DNA of 25,605 bases. Source: RQOF01 sp964461135. Lineage in GTDB: Bacteria; Calditrichota; Calditrichia; RBG-13-44-9. The notes under the pieces are model-generated. The model ran no database searches. It worked only from the letters and a program-made list of their open reading frames with translations, and was not told the DNA's origin. This document shows positions 7,482 through 15,882 of the stretch, piece after piece (position 1 is the stretch's first letter; the number at the start of each line of letters is the position of its first letter). The DNA lies in the NCBI GenBank assembly GCA_964461135.1, contig CAYWTB010000067.1, forward strand, positions 1-25,605, read 5' to 3'. The position numbers and the translations under genes are program-made.

Positions 7482-8765
7482 TTACCGGAACGGCCTGTTT
7501 ATTCTTTGTGTGCAGGCCCACAATCCCAGTGCCGGCTTAGAGATATAATATATTTGTTCACCGTCAGGCATTATATTCAGTCCCTCTTTCATTCTTTCAG
7601 GTGGATATTTTTTCACCATTTTCCGGATATCACCAAAATTGAAATGCACCCCTTCTATCTCTTCCCTGCTCAGGTGCCCCGGACAATACATGATTTGAAA
7701 GCGTTTTTCCGATGACCCGTGAATCAGGTGTGCCGCTGCCCCCAGGTTCTGCTGTAAATCAGGATTTTGGCTTACCAGCTCCAGTATTTCCGGTGTTGTC
7801 CGGTAACCGTATTTGCGGATCAGGCGGTCAATTTCTTCATCTTCCCCGAACATGCGAACTCCTGGCGCCAGTACAACCAATTCACCTTCATCGGCAATAG
7901 CCATGCGGGTGCGGTATATGCTTTTATTACCCAGCCAGGTGCTCTTAAACTCCAGCGGATCGAGATAGACCACTATTTTCTGCAGGGGTTCTTCTAGAAT
8001 TTCAAAATTGACCTGGGCGGATAAAGCAGCCGCCCTCCTGAAACATTCCTCATCGTCTCCAAGATACAGGCCACGAATAACCAGACGTCCGTCGGTATCG
8101 GAACCTATGACCGTTAATATATAGATAATGGGAAGATCCCGGGCAAATTTATCCGAAGCATAGTTGAGTACCTGGCGCACAGGATTATCAGCCTGCCCCA
8201 TAATTCGTTCCATACCATAAACGGCCCCCAGATAATGGCTTTTATGGATGGATTCCTGTCCGCCGGTTCCCACAAAAATATTCTTATTATAATTGGCCAT
8301 TCCGATGACTTCGTGGGGAACCACCTGGCCCACCGATAAAATCAGGTCAAAATGCCCTTCCGTAAGGAGTTTGTTGACCTGCACCGGCCAGGAATAGCTG
8401 ACGTGTCCCTCCGAGACCTTTCGAACAAAACTCTCCGGAACCTCGCCCAGGGTGACGGTATCCTGCCGCCAGCGGTGTACACGGAACAGATGCGACGGAA
8501 TCCCCTTAAACATGTGGGAAATTTCCGATTCACTCATAGGGCTGTGGGTTCCCAAGGCCGGCAGAACATCAGTCAGCTTTTCACCATAGTATTCATATAG
8601 ATAGCGGGTAATCAGACCCGCCCGGGAATTCAGCCGGGTGTAATCCGGCGGTACGGCCAGCACTTTTTTCCGCACTCCCAATTTCCGCAGCGTCGCGAAG
8701 AGATCTTCTTTTACGCGGGCGGGAGTAAGGATTTCGGTGGTGGAGCCTTTCTGGTAATACAGCAA
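7482..8765 (-). CDS. LarA-family (DUF2088) nickel-pincer racemase/epimerase homologue
   Basis: A 427-aa homologue of lactate racemase LarA. Family active-site elements are visible: DYTR (41-44) for the DxTR motif, GTHSP with His74, VPHEVIG with His151, NKNIFVG with Lys161 in the position that carries the nickel-pincer cofactor in LarA, and His177 in the KSHYLG segment that would correspond to the nickel-ligand histidine. The start is TTG at 8765, with ggggag 9 nt upstream; no ATG is available. From memory, the wider family includes lactate and malate racemases and a D-gluconate 2-epimerase. Placed between a fructuronate-reductase-type SDR and gnd, C2 epimerisation of D-mannonate to D-gluconate is an attractive role, but this is inference. 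Cofactor genes larB, larC and larE are not in the window. Confidence 0.85.
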   Translation of the reverse strand: MLYYQKGSTTEILTPARVKEDLFATLRKLGVRKKVLAVPPDYTRLNSRAGLITRYLYEYYGEKLTDVLPALGTHSPMSESEISHMFKGIPSHLFRVHRWRQDTVTLGEVPESFVRKVSEGHVSYSWPVQVNKLLTEGHFDLILSVGQVVPHEVIGMANYNKNIFVGTGGQESIHKSHYLGAVYGMERIMGQADNPVRQVLNYASDKFARDLPIIYILTVIGSDTDGRLVIRGLYLGDDEECFRRAAALSAQVNFEILEEPLQKIVVYLDPLEFKSTWLGNKSIYRTRMAIADEGELVVLAPGVRMFGEDEEIDRLIRKYGYRTTPEILELVSQNPDLQQNLGAAAHLIHGSSEKRFQIMYCPGHLSREEIEGVHFNFGDIRKMVKKYPPERMKEGLNIMPDGEQIYYISKPALGLWACTQRINRPFR

Positions 8766-8841
8766 TTCAGAGTTCTCCCCTTTTTTGAGTATTCAACCTG
8801 CAGCTTTCGGCTTTCAGCTCCTCTTTTCCCTTTTTCACTTC

Positions 8842-9696
8842 TTACACTCCCGAGTATATTCCAAATCCGCCATCAACCGGTAAAACCACGCCGGTTACAA
8901 ACTTTGACATGCCGGAAACCAGATAGATGACCCCACCCAGAATTACATCCAGATCTCCGAAACGGCCCATGGGGGTGTGGTTAATTATCTTTTTGGCCCG
9001 TGGTGTATACTCATTTGTGTCTTTGTTAATCAGCAGGTATTCATTCTGGGAGGTCAGGACAAAACCGGGCGCGATGGCATTTACTCTCACATTCACCTGT
9101 GCAAGGTGAACAGCCAGCCATTGGGTGAAATTATTGATAGAGGCCTTGGCGGCGGAATAGGCGGGAACCTTGGTCAATGGCCGGAAGGCACTCATGGAGG
9201 AGATGTTCAGGATTACACCACCCCGCCCGATCATATCCCCGGCAAATACCAGGGTTGGCAAAACAGTTCCCATAATGTTCAAATCCAATACCGACCGGAA
9301 TCCCTCTATTTTCATTCCGAAAAATGAATTTTCCAGCTGCCCGATATTTTCCGTGGTTAAAAATTCCGCCTCAGTGGTTCCCTCCGGGGCATTGCCGCCG
9401 GCACAATTAATCAGAATATCGATTTTACCCAGATGCCGGTTAATATGCGCCTTGCCTTCCACCAACATATCTTTATCCAACACATTGGCGACGATACAGG
9501 TCACCTGTTTTCCCACTTTATTGGATAGTTCTTCGGCGCAGGCATCACAGCGCTCCTGCTTATAATCCACAATGGCAACCTTCATCCCCAGGCGAGCCAT
9601 CTCGACGGCTATGGCAGTTCCGATTAAACCGCCTCCACCGGTGATAACGCATACTTTTCCTTTTAAATCCTCCAGGTATTTCTCAATAACTTTCAT
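8842..9696 (-). CDS. SDR-family oxidoreductase, likely D-fructuronate reductase (D-mannonate oxidoreductase)
   Basis: A 284-aa classical short-chain dehydrogenase. The cofactor motif is TGGGGLIG (19-26), followed by NCAGG (97-101), Asn140, ISSMS with Ser166/167, and the catalytic YSAAK with Tyr180 and Lys184; the end DGGFGIYSGV matches the C-terminal loop of SDR aldonate dehydrogenases. SDRs of this size replace the longer UxuB in several uronate pathways, reducing D-fructuronate to D-mannonate with NAD(P)H. It lies 24 nt downstream of uxaE, whose product is fructuronate, and upstream of the LarA homologue, so the position fits. The ATG follows aggag at 11 nt. Alternatives are gluconate 5-dehydrogenase or a related ketoaldonate reductase. 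Confidence 0.85.
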   Translation of the reverse strand: MKVIEKYLEDLKGKVCVITGGGGLIGTAIAVEMARLGMKVAIVDYKQERCDACAEELSNKVGKQVTCIVANVLDKDMLVEGKAHINRHLGKIDILINCAGGNAPEGTTEAEFLTTENIGQLENSFFGMKIEGFRSVLDLNIMGTVLPTLVFAGDMIGRGGVILNISSMSAFRPLTKVPAYSAAKASINNFTQWLAVHLAQVNVRVNAIAPGFVLTSQNEYLLINKDTNEYTPRAKKIINHTPMGRFGDLDVILGGVIYLVSGMSKFVTGVVLPVDGGFGIYSGV

Positions 9697-9720
9697 TACT
9701 CGTTATTCTCCTGCTGTTGT

Positions 9721-11292
9721 TTAATTATCGTGTCTGGCATTCTGAAAGGGTTCAAGATGATTTTTAAAATGCCTGATCAGGTATTGGTCATAGGTATCTT
9801 CATACTCTTTCAAGCAGTTGATTAATCTATCCCGAAACATATAACTGCCATCGGGATTTTTCTCGGTCAGAACCCGGCCGAAGGTTACATGGAGGACCTG
9901 GCGGGCATCATCGCTATGGAAAAGTTCCATCAGTTGGGAAGTGCTGTAACTATTCGCAGGCTGAACACGACTCAGATGTGCGGAAACATGATAAGACTTT
10001 TTTTCGGTCTTATAAAGAATCCGCGAAAAATCGAGTATTTCCCGGAAAAAATCCGGTTCATGGGTTGCCAGCACTTTCAGGGCTTCCAGATAACTTGTTC
10101 CGGCCGTTTTAATATGAACAGGGGCATCCCTGAACGACCCTATTATCCGGTAAACGGTAAACTTATCACTGCCGGAGTGCAGGCTGATTTTATAAGTTCC
10201 GAAATATCGGGTGATGGCCAGGTGTTTCTGATACTCTCTTCTAAATACATTAATATCACCCCGGTAATCGATCCCTTTCTCAAACCGGCCGATAAATCGT
10301 GGAGCCAGACTGATAAATTCCACTCCCATCCTGTTCAATTCCGAGGCAATAAAAAAATGTTCAAAGGGTGTGGTTATGGATTCGGTTTCATCCACCGAGA
10401 CTTCAATTTCCCTTGGGTGTTCAGGAAAGGCGTTCTTGAGATGGTCAAACATCAGCTTTATATGAGCCAGGGCCTGTCCGTATTTTGCCAGCGCCCGGCC
10501 CAGATCGGTTTCAGAAGGTTCCAGCACCAATTCTGGGGTAATACTGAATTTTCGGTTAAGGTACCGTTTCTTCACATCCTCCAGGGTATCGGAAAGCACC
10601 GGCCAGGGGAGTTTTTCTATGACCCGCATCAGTTCATCTTTATTATAATCGTCTGCCAGATTATCCACATGATCTCCCGGATCGATGGTAAACATGGTAA
10701 ATCCGGCTGCAACCATACGGTCAATATCCGGCGGATTTTTCAGGTGATCCGCATCCGCTCCAAATCCGTCATGATAGCCCTCTTGCAGAACCGCCCATAC
10801 TGCGCCATCCATCACTTCTTCCGGAGTTCGCTGTGTACGGGTCAATTCACGGATCGATTGCTGAGCCAGCACCGGAACAAATGTACTGCCTTCCAGCGCT
10901 CTCAAATGTCCCGGATTGGCCAGCCCCAGTCGATCCCCAAAGCCAAACGAATTGTGCAGACCGATCAGACGCGGACGGGTAAAGGGAAAAAGTTCCTGCA
11001 TGATGAGGGCATTCTCATGCATCAGGGGACAACTTTTAATATAATAGCTTTCATCCGAATTGAATATATTTCCTATTAACCTGTCCATGAGCTGGCTCTG
11101 CCGGTCTGAAGTGACCGCTAACAAGAATTTTTCGGAATTTTCCCGGCCGATAATAAACAGTACCTCTTGCTTTTCAACACCCGAGGCAGTGTAGATTTCT
11201 ATCTCATGATCTTTGCTAATCTCAAGAGATAAGGTCCGTTGCTGCGGTAAAGAATTATTTTTAAAGCGGGTTATAAATTCAGTGATAGTCAT
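9721..11292 (-). CDS. uxaE: Tagaturonate/fructuronate epimerase
   Basis: A 523-aa protein of the UxaE family, known from Thermotoga, which interconverts D-tagaturonate and D-fructuronate and so lets galacturonate enter the glucuronate branch without altronate enzymes. Conserved-looking polar segments include GLHNSFGFGDRLGL (111-124), GFGADADHLK (176-185), TIDPGDHVD (203-211), VSVDETES (298-305) and KISLHSGSDKF (368-378); the Asp, His and Glu residues are plausible metal ligands. I placed the start at MTITEF because gaggaaa lies 6 nt before it; the open frame extends further but would overlap dctM. It starts 40 bp after dctM stops and is followed 24 bp later by the SDR. The recognition rests on overall sequence and context. 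Confidence 0.85.
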   Translation of the reverse strand: MTITEFITRFKNNSLPQQRTLSLEISKDHEIEIYTASGVEKQEVLFIIGRENSEKFLLAVTSDRQSQLMDRLIGNIFNSDESYYIKSCPLMHENALIMQELFPFTRPRLIGLHNSFGFGDRLGLANPGHLRALEGSTFVPVLAQQSIRELTRTQRTPEEVMDGAVWAVLQEGYHDGFGADADHLKNPPDIDRMVAAGFTMFTIDPGDHVDNLADDYNKDELMRVIEKLPWPVLSDTLEDVKKRYLNRKFSITPELVLEPSETDLGRALAKYGQALAHIKLMFDHLKNAFPEHPREIEVSVDETESITTPFEHFFIASELNRMGVEFISLAPRFIGRFEKGIDYRGDINVFRREYQKHLAITRYFGTYKISLHSGSDKFTVYRIIGSFRDAPVHIKTAGTSYLEALKVLATHEPDFFREILDFSRILYKTEKKSYHVSAHLSRVQPANSYSTSQLMELFHSDDARQVLHVTFGRVLTEKNPDGSYMFRDRLINCLKEYEDTYDQYLIRHFKNHLEPFQNARHDN

Positions 11293-11332
11293 CTGGTTTC
11301 CTCTTTTCGGGTTTTCGTCAGGAGAATTCACG

Positions 11333-12628
11333 TTAATAACCAAATATTCCGGGAAGCCACAAACTGATATCCGGCAGGTATGTGACCAGCAGCAGCGCGA
11401 TGACCATGGCCACATACAGCGGCAGAAGTGGCTTTATAAGATCGGTGATTGATGTCTTGGAAATGCCACATCCCACAAACAGCACACTTCCCACCGGCGG
11501 AGTACATAAGCCGATACACAGATTCAGAACAATCATTATTCCGAAATGAATGGGATTCATACCCAGGTTGGTGACCACCGGCAGGAAAATGGGCGTAAAA
11601 ATCAGGATCGCCGGGGTCATATCCATAAAAGTCCCCACCGCCAGCAGGATGATATTAATAATGAGTAAAATAATAATTTTACTGTTGGTTAAACTGACCA
11701 GAGTGGCACTGATGTTCTGGGGAATATTCTCATAGGAGAGAATCCAGGACATGGCGGTGGATGCACCGATCAACAGCATCACAATGGCAGTGGTTTCAAC
11801 TGTTTTCAACAAGATACCCGGGACTTCTCTCCATTTAACTTCCCGGTAGATAATGACGGATAGCAGGAAGGAGTAAAGAACCGCCACTGCACTCGCTTCA
11901 GTTGCCGTAAAAATACCGGCAATAATACCGCCGATTACGATGATAATGAGAAGTAAACTGGGAACTGCATCCAGAGTTTTTTTGAGAGCATCGAGAAGAC
12001 CATATTTTTCCCCCACCGGATATTTTTTTATGACAGCAATGATAGCTGACACAATCATTAAACCCAGACCAACAAGAAATCCGGGCAGGTAACCGGCAAT
12101 AAACAGAGCCGCAATGGACACGCCTCCACTGGCTAAAGAATAAACGATCAGAACATTGCTGGGTGGAATGAGCAAACCAGTTGTGGAGGCTGTGACAGTA
12201 ATGGCCGCATTAAAATTTTTATCATAACCTTCTTTATTCATTACCGGAATCATAAAACCGCCGATGGCAGATGTTGCAGCTACCGCAGAACCGGAGATGG
12301 CGCCGAAAAACATGCAGGCCAGTATATTGACATAAGCCAGTCCACCCGGAAAAACACCCACAAACACTTTTGCCAGGTCAATCAGGCGCCGGGCAATCCC
12401 CCCTCTCCCCATCAACAATCCGGACAGTATGAAAAACGGAATAGCCAGTAGTACAAAACTGTTAATTCCTGTAGCCATTTGCTGAGCTACCGTGGTAATA
12501 GCCGGCCCGGGAGCGATGGTGAACAGCATGGTAAGTATGGTTGATACCCCGATGCTGATGGCAATAGGTACATTCAATGAAAGCAGCAGGACAAACGAGA
12601 TAACCAGTACAAATACCGAAAGCTCCAT
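11333..12628 (-). CDS. dctM: TRAP transporter large permease, DctM family
   Basis: A 431-aa integral membrane protein with about 12 hydrophobic segments and the DctM hallmarks: PIFILSG-like AIPFFILSGLLMGRGGIARR, FFGAISGSAVAATSAIGG, and GLLIPPSNVLIVYSLASGG. It is the ion-coupled permease of a tripartite ATP-independent periplasmic transporter. The start is ATG at 12628 with aagga 7 nt upstream; a TTG at 12643 also opens the frame but lacks a ribosome binding site and would begin one base from the dctQ stop. It lies 15 nt after dctQ, and uxaE follows after 40 nt, so transport and catabolism are probably co-transcribed. Substrate by context: hexuronates. Confidence 0.95.
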   Translation of the reverse strand: MELSVFVLVISFVLLLSLNVPIAISIGVSTILTMLFTIAPGPAITTVAQQMATGINSFVLLAIPFFILSGLLMGRGGIARRLIDLAKVFVGVFPGGLAYVNILACMFFGAISGSAVAATSAIGGFMIPVMNKEGYDKNFNAAITVTASTTGLLIPPSNVLIVYSLASGGVSIAALFIAGYLPGFLVGLGLMIVSAIIAVIKKYPVGEKYGLLDALKKTLDAVPSLLLIIIVIGGIIAGIFTATEASAVAVLYSFLLSVIIYREVKWREVPGILLKTVETTAIVMLLIGASTAMSWILSYENIPQNISATLVSLTNSKIIILLIINIILLAVGTFMDMTPAILIFTPIFLPVVTNLGMNPIHFGIMIVLNLCIGLCTPPVGSVLFVGCGISKTSITDLIKPLLPLYVAMVIALLLVTYLPDISLWLPGIFGY

Positions 12629-12643
12629 AATTGTATCCTTCAA

Positions 12644-13156
12644 TTAATCGACAGGAATAATGTCCGCATTTCCTTTTTCGATTTTACCTTTTTTCAGAGT
12701 CTGAATAATAAAATATAACGCATAGTAAATCATCAGTAATCCCGTCAATGGTAAAACCAGGTAAACATAACCCATGGGAATTTCCAGAGATGGAGAAATC
12801 TGATTCAGTGTAAAGGTTATATTTACCAGTTTCAGGCCGCCCAGAAGCATAATAAATAGTGCAAAAAGGAGCACGATGAGATTAATCAGAATATCCACAA
12901 TCTGTCTCTTAACACCCCGTAACCGTGAGGCCAGAATATCGATACCCAGATGTGCATGAGTATAGTAGGCATAACTGGCTCCCAGTAAACCGATCCAGAT
13001 CAGTAAAAAACCAGCTAATTCTTCCGTAAAAGAGCTGGGATGCTGCAAAATGAAGCGCGTAAAGATCTGCCAGGTTACATCAAGAACAATTATTGCCATC
13101 AGTAAAATCAGAAAGACCGATAGCACTTTTGTGATAACACCGGTAAATTTTTCCAA
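12644..13156 (-). CDS. dctQ: TRAP transporter small permease, DctQ family
   Basis: A 170-aa protein with four predicted membrane helices, and the DctQ pattern WQIFTRFIL followed by FTEELAGFLLIWIGLLGASYA. It is the small membrane subunit that joins DctM in TRAP systems. I favour the TTG start at 13156 (reading MEKFTGV) because gggag lies 8 nt upstream; a TTG at 13174 lacks a Shine-Dalgarno sequence. No ATG is available near the N terminus. It sits 30 bp after dctP and 15 bp before dctM. Confidence 0.92.
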   Translation of the reverse strand: MEKFTGVITKVLSVFLILLMAIIVLDVTWQIFTRFILQHPSSFTEELAGFLLIWIGLLGASYAYYTHAHLGIDILASRLRGVKRQIVDILINLIVLLFALFIMLLGGLKLVNITFTLNQISPSLEIPMGYVYLVLPLTGLLMIYYALYFIIQTLKKGKIEKGNADIIPVD

Positions 13157-13186
13157 GCCAATTTCTCCCTGCAAACGTATTTCAAT

Positions 13187-14176
13187 TTATTTAAATTCTC
13201 TGATTAGGTTTATCAGATCATAGATTTCGGTTCCCTGGTACTCATTATACATGGACAGCACCGCCTCGCGGAACGGCTGTTTATCCGGATGAATTATGAT
13301 AACTCCTGCTTTCTGAACCTGGGAGAGTGCGTCGTCCGAGGCCTCCTGCCACATTTTTTTCTGAAATTCCACAGATTCATCAATGGATTCCTGCAACCAT
13401 ACCTGTTCCTGCCCGGTCAGACTCTTCCACACCACTGTACTCATCAGCAGAATATCCGGTACAGAGGTATGTTCATCCAGGCTGTAATACTTGCATACTT
13501 CATAATGACGGGAGAGGTAGAAACTGGGAGGATTGTTCTCGGCTCCATCCACTACTCCCTGCTGCAGAGCAGTATATAACTCGCCCCACGGAATGGGAGT
13601 GGCAGATCCGCCCAAAGCCTGCATCATCTGGACCGAAGTCACGCTTTTCATCACCCTTATTTTTAATCCTTTCAAATCAGTTGGGCTGTTAATGGGTTTA
13701 TTTTTGGTATAAAAACTGCGACTTCCCGCATCATAATAACACATTCCCCGCAGGAAATATTTTTCGCCGGACAGTAGAAGTCTTCTGCCGATATCACTAT
13801 TCAATACCCTCCAGCGATGGTTATCATCCCTGAATACATAAGGCATTCCAAAGATTTTCATTTCCGGTACGAATGCTTCCAGGGGGGCAGTGGATACTTT
13901 GGTCATGGCCAGGCTTCCTATCTGAAGCAGTTCGATGAGGTCGCGTTCAGCACCCAGCTGGCCGCCGGGATAAATATCCACCCGCATTTTACCTCCGGAT
14001 TTCTCGGCAAGCCGCTCGGCCATAAATACCATTGCCTTGTGCACCGGATGGTTTATATCCAGCACATGTGCCAGCTTCATTATCCGTACTGACTTGTCAT
14101 GATGGCAGTTCATTATGAAAAGACTAATTGCCAGGATAAAAAAGAAGGGAAGTTTTAACATTTTTATAAAAGACAT
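13187..14176 (-). CDS. dctP: TRAP transporter substrate-binding protein, DctP family
   Basis: A 329-aa extracytoplasmic binding protein. The N terminus is hydrophobic (LPFFFILAISLFIMN) and ends at Cys24, a possible lipidation site, although the Asn just before it is off the usual lipobox consensus. The mature part has the DctP pattern: KLAHVLDINHPVH, GGQLGAERDLIELLQIGSL, the ligand-carboxylate Arg in LKGLKIRVMKS, and PIPWGELYTALQQGVVDGAENN. It would deliver an acidic sugar to DctQM, by context galacturonate or glucuronate. The ribosome binding site is weak (ggaa), and the second ATG at 14161 is a possible alternative. It heads the transport part of the cluster, 287 bp after uxaC. Confidence 0.94.
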   Translation of the reverse strand: MSFIKMLKLPFFFILAISLFIMNCHHDKSVRIMKLAHVLDINHPVHKAMVFMAERLAEKSGGKMRVDIYPGGQLGAERDLIELLQIGSLAMTKVSTAPLEAFVPEMKIFGMPYVFRDDNHRWRVLNSDIGRRLLLSGEKYFLRGMCYYDAGSRSFYTKNKPINSPTDLKGLKIRVMKSVTSVQMMQALGGSATPIPWGELYTALQQGVVDGAENNPPSFYLSRHYEVCKYYSLDEHTSVPDILLMSTVVWKSLTGQEQVWLQESIDESVEFQKKMWQEASDDALSQVQKAGVIIIHPDKQPFREAVLSMYNEYQGTEIYDLINLIREFK

Positions 14177-14359
14177 TTTTTATTCCAGTCACATTTCTGG
14201 TGATTATCAGGTTATGCATTAAAACAAAAATCTAAAACCGGCTAGCAGGACTCCAAGACCAGATTCCAGGATTCAGGCTCCCATGTCAGGAAACCGTAAA
14301 AAAATCCAAAATACAAATTACAAAATCTTTGCTCATTGTTTCTTTTTTTCTGGAGACTG

Positions 14360-14373
14360 CCAACCGGTTTACT
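14360..14373. promoter_or_regulatory. Weak second LacI-like palindrome between uxaC and dctP
   Basis: The core aaccggtt (14362-14369) is an 8-bp palindrome sharing the ACCGGTT centre of the operator upstream of lacI, but its outer halves match poorly. It lies about 190 bp before dctP in the 287-bp gap 14177-14463, where a separate promoter for dctP would be expected. The same gap has a perfect 10-bp palindrome, agtggccact, at 14410-14419. I found no convincing -35/-10 pair. Confidence 0.25.
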
Positions 14374-14463
14374 GTTTTCTGCCTTCCACTGATCTTATTT
14401 CTTCCACATAGTGGCCACTTCAAGGTGATCTTGCATTATTCTCCTGCCGCTTTTCTCTTTTAT

Positions 14464-15864
14464 CTAGAGTTTATAGGTTTTTTTTACCAATCCATAGGCC
14501 AGTTCCCGCGCCATTCGCCGGGCATCACCCATATCTAAAATGTGGCGAACAACCAGCCGCGCCAGAAAATTAGCATCCATTCGCCGGCTGAGATCATGGC
14601 GGGCCGGAATGGAAGGAAATGCACGAGTGTCATCGGTGAAGCCGACGGTATTATAAATACTGGCAGTTTCTGTGATGCGCTCGCGGAAACGGAGCATGCC
14701 TTCAATACTGTCATGAAACCACCAGGGAGCTCCCAGTTTCATGGCCGGATAATGTCCTGCAAGCGGGGCCAGTTCCCGCGAATAGGTCGATTCGTCAAGC
14801 GTAAAAACCACCAGGGTAAAGCGCTGATCATTCCCGAATTTATTTAACAATTCCCTGAGATTCCGGGTGTATTCGGTCTGCACCGGAATATCACCGCCCT
14901 TATCCAGACCGAACTTCCGGAAAATCTGCTGATTATGATTGCGAAAAGCACCGGGATGTATCTGCATCACCAGACCATCTTCCACACTCATACGGGCCAT
15001 TTCCATCAACATGTGGGCGGTAAAGAGATACGCATCGTTTTCATCAGCTTGTCCCTTTAAGGCCCGCTGGAACAGGGCTTCGGCTTCCTGGGGGGTTAAC
15101 TGGTGAGTATAAGGACTCAAAATGCCCTGGTCAGTGGAAACCGCTCCCATGGACTTAAAAAATTCGCGGCGGTTCTGCAGGGCTTTAATGAAGGAAGCAA
15201 ATGAATGGATCTCAATACCGGCCGCTCCTGCCAAATTCTCCACCGCTTTTGCCCATTCCGGTTTACTGATATCAATTGCCACATCCGGACGAAAGCAGGG
15301 AATCACCCTTCCGCTCCAGCCGGATTCGTGAATTTGATGGTGATCTTGTAACGAATCCGCCGGGGCATCCGTGGTCGTCAAAACCTCAATTTTAAAGCGC
15401 TCAAACAAGGCCCTGGGCCGGAATTCCGGTGACTGCAGTATTTCCAGTAATTCATCATAGATTTTAGGTGCATTTTCACTGTTCAATCTTTCCCGAATGC
15501 CGAATACCTCCGAAAATTCATGGGCCAGCCAGACACCGGTGGGTGTGCCTGCATAGAGATAATAATGATCTGCAAAAATCTGCCAGATTTTACGGCGATC
15601 GGTTTCAACCGCAGTCCCATCCCGTGCAGGAATTCCAAGAGATTCCAGCTGAATACCCTGTGAGTAAAGCAGCCGGTAAATATAATGGTCCGGAATGATA
15701 ATAAGTTCAGCCGGATCTGTAAACGGTTCATTGCTGGCCAGCAGCCGGGGATCAACATGTCCGTGCGGACTCACGAGGGGCAGTTCTTTTACTCCCTGGT
15801 ACAATTCGTAGGCGATGGAACGGACATTTTCGTCGGGATCAAAATAACGATAGGGATTGAGCAT
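14464..15864 (-). CDS. uxaC: Uronate isomerase (glucuronate/galacturonate isomerase)
   Basis: A full-length 466-aa amidohydrolase-fold isomerase converting D-glucuronate to D-fructuronate and D-galacturonate to D-tagaturonate. Visible family signatures are VSPHGHVDP with His34 and His36, VLTTTDAPADSLQDH, IPCFRPD, MQIHPGAFRNHN, and the C-terminal GFTDDTRAFPSIPARHDLSRR region. The start ATG follows gaggt at 6 nt. It lies 18 nt after the lacI stop codon, so the two are very likely one transcript. With UxaE downstream, both hexuronates converge on fructuronate. Cytoplasmic. Nothing in the sequence looks damaged. Confidence 0.97.
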   Translation of the reverse strand: MLNPYRYFDPDENVRSIAYELYQGVKELPLVSPHGHVDPRLLASNEPFTDPAELIIIPDHYIYRLLYSQGIQLESLGIPARDGTAVETDRRKIWQIFADHYYLYAGTPTGVWLAHEFSEVFGIRERLNSENAPKIYDELLEILQSPEFRPRALFERFKIEVLTTTDAPADSLQDHHQIHESGWSGRVIPCFRPDVAIDISKPEWAKAVENLAGAAGIEIHSFASFIKALQNRREFFKSMGAVSTDQGILSPYTHQLTPQEAEALFQRALKGQADENDAYLFTAHMLMEMARMSVEDGLVMQIHPGAFRNHNQQIFRKFGLDKGGDIPVQTEYTRNLRELLNKFGNDQRFTLVVFTLDESTYSRELAPLAGHYPAMKLGAPWWFHDSIEGMLRFRERITETASIYNTVGFTDDTRAFPSIPARHDLSRRMDANFLARLVVRHILDMGDARRMARELAYGLVKKTYKL

Positions 15865-15882
15865 AGCGCGACCTCAAATTAG

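Noticed and set aside
9889..11079. A 396-codon plus-strand open frame opposite uxaE
   Set aside because: It is antisense to a well-supported gene, has no ribosome binding site and its translation lacks domain-like features.
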